Assembly (NCBI GenBank): GCA_900554715.1
Contig: USIN01000081.1
Span: 1-7,570 of the forward strand
Source: an uncultured Bacteroidales bacterium
GTDB lineage: Bacteria; Bacteroidota; Bacteroidia; Bacteroidales; Muribaculaceae
Direction: 5' to 3'
DNA: 7,570 nucleotides
Each line of letters starts with the position of its first letter. Positions within the stretch are counted from its first letter, which is position 1. The notes under the pieces were generated by a model, which saw only the letters and a program-made list of their open reading frames with translations, was not told the DNA's origin and searched no databases. The position numbers were made by a program, and so were the translations under genes. Positions 1 through 5,996 of the stretch are shown here, one piece after another.

Positions 1-1
1 G

Positions 2-295
2 ATATTCAACGACGATGCCGGAGTGATGAACCGCTCGGTCTCCGACGCCGGCGGACGTGTACTTGCCGTCAGCCAGTTCACGCTGACGGCATCGACCCGG
101 AAGGGTAACCGTCCGAGCTATATCCGGGCTGCGGGCCACGATCTGGCAGTGCCGCTTTATGAGCGCTATTGCGAGAAAGTCGCCGAGCTTACCGGCACAA
201 AGGTCGAGCGCGGCCGCTTCGGCGCCGATATGAAGGTGTCGCTTGTCAACGACGGTCCTGTCACCATCATCATCGACTCAAGGCTCAAAGAATGA
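2..295 (+). CDS. dtd: D-aminoacyl-tRNA deacylase, 3' part (5' end outside window)
   Basis: DTD hydrolyses D-amino acids (and glycine mischarged on tRNA-Ala) from tRNA in the cytoplasm, a translation proofreading step. The reading frame is open from position 2, so only the C-terminal two thirds or so of a protein usually near 150 residues is present. Two family signatures are visible: the Ser-Gln-Phe-Thr motif (in VSQFTL, about bases 68-85), followed by TRKGNRP, and the Gly-Pro loop in the C-terminal stretch FGADMKVSLVNDGPVT, which in DTD forms the cross-subunit Gly-cisPro chiral-rejection site. The gene ends at TGA 293-295. An internal ATG at 23 is in frame but lies within the conserved domain, so it is not the true start. 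In many Bacteroidota dtd sits with mazG-like or uvrC genes; here glgB follows after 109 bp. Identification is secure; only the start is missing. Confidence 0.95.
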   Translation: MFNDDAGVMNRSVSDAGGRVLAVSQFTLTASTRKGNRPSYIRAAGHDLAVPLYERYCEKVAELTGTKVERGRFGADMKVSLVNDGPVTIIIDSRLKE

Positions 296-318
296 ATCAA
301 TACATTTATAAAATGTGT

Positions 319-345
319 TAAACACGCGGTCGGGTGCGTTCTTTT
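319..345 (+). terminator. Weak candidate terminator after dtd
   Basis: AACACGC (321-327) can pair with GTGCGTT (334-340) with one A-C mismatch and one G-T wobble, and CTTTTC follows. The stem is short and imperfect and the T-run is only four bases. It may slow RNA polymerase after dtd, but this is a low-confidence call. Confidence 0.22.
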
Positions 346-348
346 CAT

Positions 349-356
349 TAAGTTTG
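349..356 (+). promoter_or_regulatory. Candidate Bacteroidota -7 element for glgB
   Basis: TAAGTTTG matches the TAnnTTTG -7 consensus of the Bacteroidota housekeeping sigma factor and lies 48 bases before the glgB ATG. No TTTG is present at the expected -33 position (about 325-328), so this would be a one-element or activator-assisted promoter. A start of transcription near 362-365 would give a leader of about 40 nt. Confidence 0.4.
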
Positions 357-404
357 TGTTTTAGTGATAAAGACATGACCAAACATAACTAACCTTAACG
401 ATAT

Positions 405-2522
405 ATGAAGGCAAAATCAGATACTCCAAAAGCCAAGACGACGACCAAAGCTGCCGCGGTCAAACCTCGCCGCGCGGCCACACGCCGCAAACAGACAGTG
501 TTGCCCATAATCAAAAACGACCCGTGGCTCGAACCATACGCCGAAGCTATCACGGGACGCCATCAGGACGCCATCAACAAGAAAGCAGAGCTCACTGCCG
601 CATGCACGGATCTGAATGATTTTGCCAACGCCCACAAATATTTCGGCCTTCACCGCGAGGCTGACGGCAGCTGGATTTTCCGCGAATGGGCTCCGAATGC
701 CACGGCAATCACCCTTATCGGAGACTTCTCGCAGTGGCGCGAAGAGATGAAATACAGCCTCAGCCCCATCGGCAACGGTGTCTGGGAACTGAAACTCGCT
801 CCCGATGACCTCAGGCACGGCCAGTTCTACAAGATGATGGTACACTGGCCCGGCGGCATGGGCGAACGAATTCCGGCCTATGTCACGCGTGTTGTCCAGG
901 ACGAGACGACACATATATTCTCGGCTCAGGTATGGGCGCCCGAGAAGCCTTATCAGTGGACTGTCGACGGTTTCAAACCCGACACCAAACCTCTGCTCAT
1001 CTATGAATGCCACATCGGCATGGCCCAGAATCGTGAAGGGGTGGGGACATACGACGAATTCCGTGAAAAGATATTGCCGCGCATCGCTGCCGACGGTTAT
1101 AACGCGATACAAATTATGGCCATTCAGGAACATCCATATTATGGGTCGTTCGGCTACCATGTGTCGAATTTCTACGCCGCGTCGAGCCGTTTCGGCACTC
1201 CAGACGAACTCAAACATCTCATCGACGCCGCCCATGAGGCCGGCATCGCCGTCATCATGGATATCGTCCACTCTCACGCGGTCAAGAACGAGGCCGAGGG
1301 TCTGGGACGTCTCGACGGCAGCTATAATCAGTATTTCTATGGCGACGGCCGTCGCGAGCATCCCGCGTGGGACTCACTCTGCTTTGACTACGGCAAGAAC
1401 GAGGTGCTGCACTTCCTGCTTTCAAACTGCAAATACTGGCTCGAGGAATACCGCTTCGACGGCTTCCGTTTCGACGGTGTCACCTCGATGCTTTATTACA
1501 ACCACGGTCTCGGACAGGATTTCGGCGGCTACGGCGACTATTATAACGGCAATCAGGACGTCAACGCCATCACATATCTCACTCTCGCCAACGAGCTGAT
1601 ACATACAGTCAATCCGGCGGCTATCACTATCGCTGAAGAGATGAGCGGCATGCCCGGTCTGGCGCTTCCCGTGGCCGACGGCGGCATAGGTTTCGACTAC
1701 CGCATGGCTATGGGTATTCCTGACTACTGGATCAAGACACTGAAGGAGAAAAAGGACGAAGACTGGCATCCGACCTCGATTTTCTGGGAACTCACCAACC
1801 GCCGCGCCGACGAGAAGACAATCAGCTATGTCGAGAGTCACGACCAGGCTCTTGTCGGCGACAAGACCGTCATCTTCCGCCTCATCGATAAAGAGATGTA
1901 CTGGCACATGATGGTAGGTGACGACAATATGACCGTCTCGCGCGGCATGGCGCTGCACAAAATGATACGCCTTGTGACGCTGGCGACAATCAACGGCGGC
2001 TATCTCAACTTTATGGGCAACGAATTCGGCCATCCAGAGTGGATTGACTTCCCGCGTGAAGGAAACGGCTGGAGCTATAAATACGCCCGCCGTCAATGGG
2101 ATCTTGTCGACCGCGAAGACCTCAAATACAAATATCTCAATGCGTTCGACAATGCCATGATAGAACTTGTGTCGAAGGTATACAACTTCCAGGCTCTCCC
2201 GGTCAGGAAGCTCTGGGAGAAAGACGACGACCAGGTGCTGGCGTTTATGCGCGGCGACCTTATATTCGTCTTCAATTTCAATCCGACCAAGTCGTTTGAC
2301 GGCTATGGTATCCTCGCTCCCGGCGGCAGCTACCGCACCGTTCTGTCGACCGACAACCGCGATTTCGGCGGCTACGGCAATGTCGACGAGTCAATCGAGC
2401 ATCTGACAATAGCCGACCCTCTTTACTCACCCCATGGCGTCGAATGGCTCAAGCTCTATCTGCCGTCGCGTTCGGCTATGGTGCTTGTAAAGGAACATCA
2501 GCGCCGCACCAAAAAGAAATAA
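405..2522 (+). CDS. glgB: 1,4-alpha-glucan branching enzyme, eukaryote-like GH13_8 type
   Basis: This cytoplasmic enzyme cuts alpha-1,4 chains of glycogen and rejoins them as alpha-1,6 branches. It has 705 residues, close to human GBE1 and plant branching enzymes. Residues 1-30 are a Lys/Arg/Ala/Thr-rich basic tail. Residues about 78-165 are a CBM48-type domain (FGLH, FREWAPNA, LIGDFSQW). Residues about 190-590 are the GH13 barrel: region I MDIVHSH with D286, region II GFRFDGVTSM with nucleophile D357, region III TIAEEMSG with acid/base E411, and region IV ESHDQALVGDK with H479 and D480. A C-terminal beta domain (about 600-698) follows. Phrases such as FRFDGVTSMLYYNHG and LNFMGNEFGHPEW are those of animal and plant enzymes, unlike the E. 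coli-type GlgB. The ATG at 405 is used because it is the only in-frame ATG before residue 115; GTG at 498 (V32) would remove only the basic tail. No other glycogen gene is adjacent. The gene ends in a strong terminator. Confidence 0.97.
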   Translation: MKAKSDTPKAKTTTKAAAVKPRRAATRRKQTVLPIIKNDPWLEPYAEAITGRHQDAINKKAELTAACTDLNDFANAHKYFGLHREADGSWIFREWAPNATAITLIGDFSQWREEMKYSLSPIGNGVWELKLAPDDLRHGQFYKMMVHWPGGMGERIPAYVTRVVQDETTHIFSAQVWAPEKPYQWTVDGFKPDTKPLLIYECHIGMAQNREGVGTYDEFREKILPRIAADGYNAIQIMAIQEHPYYGSFGYHVSNFYAASSRFGTPDELKHLIDAAHEAGIAVIMDIVHSHAVKNEAEGLGRLDGSYNQYFYGDGRREHPAWDSLCFDYGKNEVLHFLLSNCKYWLEEYRFDGFRFDGVTSMLYYNHGLGQDFGGYGDYYNGNQDVNAITYLTLANELIHTVNPAAITIAEEMSGMPGLALPVADGGIGFDYRMAMGIPDYWIKTLKEKKDEDWHPTSIFWELTNRRADEKTISYVESHDQALVGDKTVIFRLIDKEMYWHMMVGDDNMTVSRGMALHKMIRLVTLATINGGYLNFMGNEFGHPEWIDFPREGNGWSYKYARRQWDLVDREDLKYKYLNAFDNAMIELVSKVYNFQALPVRKLWEKDDDQVLAFMRGDLIFVFNFNPTKSFDGYGILAPGGSYRTVLSTDNRDFGGYGNVDESIEHLTIADPLYSPHGVEWLKLYLPSRSAMVLVKEHQRRTKKK

Positions 2523-2565
2523 GCGAAAAGGACGACATTTATAGTCAAAAAGTCTGAAATACTAT

Positions 2566-2605
2566 GCCCTATCGGCTATGATATTTGCCGATAGGGCGTT
2601 TTTTT
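2566..2605 (+). terminator. Rho-independent terminator after glgB
   Basis: A perfect 11-bp stem (GCCCTATCGGC at 2566-2576, GCCGATAGGGC at 2587-2597) with a 10-base loop is followed by G and seven T residues (2599-2605). It ends the glgB transcript about 45 bases past the stop codon. The right arm and T-run overlap the promoter of the next gene. Confidence 0.93.
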
Positions 2606-2615
2606 CGTAGCTTTG
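2584..2615 (+). promoter_or_regulatory. Bacteroidota-type promoter of the araC-family gene
   Basis: TTTG at 2584-2587 and TAGCTTTG at 2608-2615 are separated by exactly 20 bases, matching the Bacteroidota housekeeping consensus TTTG-N19-21-TAnnTTTG. Transcription would begin about 2621-2624, giving a leader of only about 17-20 nt before the ATG at 2641. The -33 element straddles the loop/right-arm junction of the glgB terminator, and the spacer contains its T-run. Confidence 0.75.
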
Positions 2616-2640
2616 CCTCGCTTATCACAGCGATGTATAT

Positions 2641-3546
2641 ATGGAAGAAATTATCAACGAAGAACAACTCAGACTATTAAAAGACATATCAAGCGATTAC
2701 AGTCAGCTTGACGGGCTGTATTTCTTTTCGCGGCTGCGTCTCGAAAACGGCGTGACGACGCGTTTGAAGAATTCGCCTGTAAAGATCAAGGGAATGCTGG
2801 TGATGCTTGTTCTCGACGGCCAGATGACCGTCGAAATCAATCTTGAGCAATATGTCATAGGGGCGAACACTTTGCTTGCGCTCAGTCCGGGGGTGGTCTT
2901 TAACCCCAAATCTATCGACAACATAAATATCGACGCCTATCTGATGTTTATGTCGGAAAAATTTCTGCACAACATCAATATCAACTTTTCGGCCATAAAT
3001 CTGCCGATGTATACCGAGAAACCTTCGCCTCTCAGACCCCTCACAGCCGAAGAGTCGCGAACGATGGTGCGCTATTTCGATCTGTTGAACCTCAATGCCA
3101 AGAACCGCATCAATCCCCAGATGGAGCAGAACATAGCAACGAGTCTGATGGCGGCGCTGTTCTATCAGGTCATACTGTTCAGTCTCGCCCACATAGGCCT
3201 CTCGGAAGGCCACGGGCAGAACAATTCGCGCCGTCATTCTTATGTCAGAGAGTTCATAAAACTCGTCCATCTCAACTATACACGCGAGCGGTCGGTAACC
3301 TTCTATGCGTCGAAGCTTTTTATCTCGCCCAAATATCTGTCTCTTCTCGTCAAGGAGACGACAGGTCGCTCGGCCTCGCGCTGGATTGATGACTTCGTCA
3401 TCATGGAGGCCAAGAACCAGCTGCGCTATTCAGGTAAAAACATCCAGCAGGTGGCCTATGCCCTCAATTTCGTCAATCAGTCGTCTTTCGGCAAGTATTT
3501 CAAGCATCTCACGGGTATGTCACCCTCGGAATATCAGAAATCGTGA
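2641..3546 (+). CDS. AraC-family transcriptional regulator
   Basis: A cytoplasmic DNA-binding regulator of 301 residues, the usual length for the family. Residues about 20-130 form a beta-rich, cupin-like N-terminal region (GMLVMLVLDGQMTVEI, then a run ending LALSPGVVFNP) expected to sense a small ligand or mediate dimerisation; the ligand cannot be read from sequence. Residues about 200-301 form the AraC double helix-turn-helix domain. The first HTH is around 218-239 (FYASKLFISPKYLSLLVKE), and the second around 266-290 with the family signature VAYALNFVNQSSFGKYFKHLTGMSPSEYQ. It has its own promoter, and no terminator is seen in the 48 bp before the next gene, so it may be partly co-transcribed with the flippase-like and dehydrogenase genes and may control them. 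That regulatory link rests on position only. The ATG follows a very short leader with no Shine-Dalgarno sequence. Confidence 0.93.
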   Translation: MEEIINEEQLRLLKDISSDYSQLDGLYFFSRLRLENGVTTRLKNSPVKIKGMLVMLVLDGQMTVEINLEQYVIGANTLLALSPGVVFNPKSIDNINIDAYLMFMSEKFLHNININFSAINLPMYTEKPSPLRPLTAEESRTMVRYFDLLNLNAKNRINPQMEQNIATSLMAALFYQVILFSLAHIGLSEGHGQNNSRRHSYVREFIKLVHLNYTRERSVTFYASKLFISPKYLSLLVKETTGRSASRWIDDFVIMEAKNQLRYSGKNIQQVAYALNFVNQSSFGKYFKHLTGMSPSEYQKS

Positions 3547-3567
3547 TGCGCTGTGGCGAAAAATCGC

Positions 3568-3575
3568 TATCTTTG
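3568..3575 (+). promoter_or_regulatory. Candidate -7 element upstream of the flippase-like gene
   Basis: TATCTTTG matches TAnnTTTG and is followed by C, as at the araC promoter. No TTTG is found 20 bases upstream (3544-3547 reads TGAT), so it may need an activator; the adjacent AraC protein is an obvious but unproven candidate. The predicted leader would be only about 10-13 nt before the ATG at 3595. Confidence 0.42.
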
Positions 3576-3594
3576 CCGAAATTCGCAATGATAT

Positions 3595-4686
3595 ATGACA
3601 AACAACGACGCGCAGTCAGACAAGGCTATACATAAAAAAGGTTCGGTTCTGAGCTACATACTCAAATTCGGTCTGCCGCTGGTGATCAGCGTCGGGCTGT
3701 GCTACCTCCTTTTCACAGGTATCGATTTCAACGAGATGATTGAGATCATACGCCGCGACTGCAATTACAGCTACATCGCTATGGCGATGTTTATAAGCAT
3801 CTTCTCGCATGTCTTCAGGGCTCTACGGTGGCGCATCCAGTTGCGTGCGCTCGATGTCAGGCCGCCGTTGTTCTATCTCGTGCTGAGTATTTTCGGCACC
3901 TATGCCGTCAATCTTATATTCCCGCGCCTCGGCGAGGTATGGCGCTCGGGCTATATAGCCCAGCGGCAGAAGGCTCCATTCACGGCTGTTTTCGGCTCGA
4001 TGGTGGCCGAGCGTCTGGCCGACACGGTCACGGTGGCTCTTATCACGGCACTCGCGTTTCTGCTGTCGTCAAGGGCTATTATGTCATATCTGTCGCAGAA
4101 CACCGGGAGCTATGAGGCTGTCGCGACACTGCTCACGTCGCCGTGGCTGTGGCTCGCCGCAGTGGCTTGTGTGGCGTTTGTGTGGTGGTTTGTCAGGCGC
4201 CGGTCGGCAAATCAGGCCGTTGTCAGAATTCAGAAAATCATCCATGAACTATGGACCGGCTTTGCCGTTATATTCAAAATGCCAGGCAAAGGCATGTGGC
4301 TTTTCTGGACGGTCTGTCTATGGGGGTGTTTCTTCATACAGATGTTTGTGGTCTTTTTCGCCTTTCCGGCGACAGCCGGTGTCTTCAGCCGCTACGGTCT
4401 TGCCGCGGTGCTCGTCACCTTTGCCATGTCGAGCATCTCGATGGGTGTGCCGTCGAACGGCGGCATAGGTCCGTGGCAGTGGGCGGTGATCTTCGCTCTC
4501 GGCATCTACGGTGTCGACGCCACGACGGCCGGAGCGTTTGCCAACGTCGTGCTCGGCAGCCAGACGATGCTGCTGATAGTGCTGGGCATATTCACCTTTG
4601 TGTGCATAGCCATCGACCGCCGGCACACAGGTGCACATGATTCAACCGAAATAACAAACAACAACATAAAACAAACCAAACAGTAA
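3595..4686 (+). CDS. Flippase-like integral membrane protein (LPG synthase TM / YbhN family)
   Basis: A 363-residue inner-membrane protein of the family represented by the membrane half of MprF, which flips lysyl-phosphatidylglycerol, and by YbhN and AglD (Pfam LPG_synthase_TM). Hydrophobic segments lie at about 20-40, 58-77, 91-110, 142-158, 183-200, 233-256, 267-287 and 312-341. Family motifs are visible: SHVFRALRWRIQLRAL (71-86), NLIFPRLGEVWRSGYIAQ with MVAERLADTVTVAL after it, and the late PSNGGIGPWQW (286-296), equivalent to the P-x-x-G-G-x-G loop of the family. It has no aminoacyl-transferase domain, so it is not a complete MprF. The substrate cannot be told; a lipid or lipid-linked molecule is the usual inference. 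The next gene starts 3 bases after its TAA, so the two are surely one operon. The ATG at 3595 gives a charged N-terminus (MTNNDAQSDKAIHKKG) before the first helix. Confidence 0.88.
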   Translation: MTNNDAQSDKAIHKKGSVLSYILKFGLPLVISVGLCYLLFTGIDFNEMIEIIRRDCNYSYIAMAMFISIFSHVFRALRWRIQLRALDVRPPLFYLVLSIFGTYAVNLIFPRLGEVWRSGYIAQRQKAPFTAVFGSMVAERLADTVTVALITALAFLLSSRAIMSYLSQNTGSYEAVATLLTSPWLWLAAVACVAFVWWFVRRRSANQAVVRIQKIIHELWTGFAVIFKMPGKGMWLFWTVCLWGCFFIQMFVVFFAFPATAGVFSRYGLAAVLVTFAMSSISMGVPSNGGIGPWQWAVIFALGIYGVDATTAGAFANVVLGSQTMLLIVLGIFTFVCIAIDRRHTGAHDSTEITNNNIKQTKQ

Positions 4687-4689
4687 AAA

Positions 4690-5901
4690 ATGTCGAAAGT
4701 AATCATCATCGGTGCCGGAGGGGTCGGCACGGTCGTCGCACACAAGTGCGCCCAAAACCCCGAAGTTTTTACTGAAATCGTGCTCGCGTCACGCACAAAG
4801 ACCAAATGCGACGCCATCGCCAAGGCTATCGGCGCGCCGAATATCACGACAGACACCGTCGATGCCGACAGTGTCGACCAGCTCGTCGAGCTCTTCAGCC
4901 GTCATAAACCCGACATGGTCATCAACGTGGCGTTGCCTTATCAGGACCTCACGATTATGGACGCCTGTCTCATCTGCGGCGTCAACTATCTCGACACGGC
5001 CAATTATGAGCCTAAAGACGAGGCCCATTTTGAATATTCGTGGCAGTGGGCCTATCGCGAACGCTTCGAGAAAGCCGGCCTCACGGCCATCCTCGGCTGC
5101 GGTTTCGACCCGGGAGTCTCGGCTGTCTTCACCGCCTACGCTGCCAAACATTATTTCAGCGAGATGGAATATCTCGACATCGTCGACTGTAACGCGGGCG
5201 ACCACGGCAAAGCTTTTGCCACCAACTTCAATCCTGAAATCAATATCCGCGAGATAACCCAGAACGGCCGCTACTATCGCGACGGCAAGTGGGTGACGAC
5301 GAAGCCTCTCGAGGTACACATGGAGCTGACTTATCCCAATATCGGCAAACGCGACTCTTATCTGCTCTATCATGAAGAGCTCGAGTCGCTCGTGCTCAAC
5401 TTCCCGACAATCAAACGCGCCCGTTTCTGGATGACCTTCGGACAGGAATATCTCACACACCTGCGCGTGATTCAGAATATCGGCATGGCCCGCATCGACG
5501 AGGTCGAATACAACGGCGTCAAGATTGTGCCCCTTCAGTTCCTCAAGGCCGTGCTGCCGAATCCCCAGGACCTCGGCGAGAACTATCACGGCGAGACTTC
5601 GATCGGCTGCCGCATTTCGGGCAAAGACAAAGAGGGCAAGCCGCTGACATATTATATCTATAACAACTGCTCGCACGAGGCCGCTTATCGCGAGACCGGC
5701 ATGCAGGCTGTCAGCTATACTACCGGCGTGCCCGCAATGACCGGCGCCATGATGTTCCTCACAGGCAAATGGAACAAGCCTGGCGTGCACAACGTCGAGG
5801 AGTTTGATCCCGATCCGTTCCTTGCCGAACTCGCCAAGCAGGGTCTGCCCTGGCATGAAGTCATCAACGCCGAGCTCGAAGTCGAGGCAATCAACAACTG
5901 A
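4690..5901 (+). CDS. Carboxyspermidine/carboxynorspermidine dehydrogenase (saccharopine dehydrogenase family)
   Basis: This enzyme is expected to condense L-aspartate beta-semialdehyde with putrescine (or diaminopropane) and reduce the product with NADPH to carboxyspermidine (or carboxynorspermidine), the step before decarboxylation by CASDC/NspC. The route is established in Vibrio, Campylobacter and gut Bacteroides. The 403-residue protein begins with a Rossmann nucleotide-binding motif (VIIIGAGGVGTVVAHKC, 4-20), then VLASRTKTKC, DMVINVALPYQD (75-86), NYLDTANYEP (99-108) and LGCGFDPGVSAVF (135-147). These are typical of the short Lys1/carboxynorspermidine-synthase branch rather than of true lysine-pathway saccharopine dehydrogenases. 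The C-terminal part carries YYIYNNCSHEAAYRE and YTTGVPAMTGAMM. The choice of polyamine product over another opine-type imine reductase is made from overall resemblance. It is translationally close to the flippase-like gene (3-bp gap, AAAAAATG start context). The decarboxylase gene is not in the window. Confidence 0.85.
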   Translation: MSKVIIIGAGGVGTVVAHKCAQNPEVFTEIVLASRTKTKCDAIAKAIGAPNITTDTVDADSVDQLVELFSRHKPDMVINVALPYQDLTIMDACLICGVNYLDTANYEPKDEAHFEYSWQWAYRERFEKAGLTAILGCGFDPGVSAVFTAYAAKHYFSEMEYLDIVDCNAGDHGKAFATNFNPEINIREITQNGRYYRDGKWVTTKPLEVHMELTYPNIGKRDSYLLYHEELESLVLNFPTIKRARFWMTFGQEYLTHLRVIQNIGMARIDEVEYNGVKIVPLQFLKAVLPNPQDLGENYHGETSIGCRISGKDKEGKPLTYYIYNNCSHEAAYRETGMQAVSYTTGVPAMTGAMMFLTGKWNKPGVHNVEEFDPDPFLAELAKQGLPWHEVINAELEVEAINN

Positions 5902-5937
5902 TAATGAAGTAAGAATTCAAAATTCCCCATTCGACAT

Positions 5938-5986
5938 AAAAAAACGCTTCCCGCCTGTGTTACCGCCGGACGGGAAGCGCTTTTTT
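5938..5986. terminator. Bidirectional terminator between convergent genes
   Basis: CGCTTCCCG (5945-5953) pairs perfectly with CGGGAAGCG (5971-5979) around a 17-base loop. Seven A residues (5938-5944) lie before it and six T residues (5981-5986) after it, so the hairpin has a U-tract on either strand. It can end the dehydrogenase transcript (stop 5901, +) and the GH5 transcript (stop 5997, -). Confidence 0.88.
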
Positions 5987-5996
5987 ATGCGGGCGT

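Noticed and set aside
292..321. Nine-codon mini-ORF (ATG overlapping the dtd stop)
   Set aside because: Too short, with no conserved feature or coupling to glgB; probably chance.
417..1361. Long minus-strand open frame (314 codons) opposite glgB
   Set aside because: It lies antisense to a clear GH13 gene and its translation has no recognisable domain; it arises from codon bias that avoids reverse-strand stops.
1422..2096. Minus-strand open frame opposite the 3' half of glgB
   Set aside because: Same reason: a shadow of the conserved branching-enzyme frame with no start signals of its own.
3555..3590. Possible hairpin in the araC-flippase gap (GCGAA with TTCGC)
   Set aside because: The stem is about 5 bp with no T-run, too weak for a terminator.
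3588..3635. Fifteen-codon frame starting 7 bases before the flippase-like start
   Set aside because: It overlaps the true start out of frame in an ATG-rich AT context; it could act as a decoy start but nothing supports translation.
4789..5856. 355-codon minus-strand frame opposite the dehydrogenase gene
   Set aside because: The plus-strand frame has the Rossmann motif and full family match; the antisense translation is featureless and lacks a promoter.
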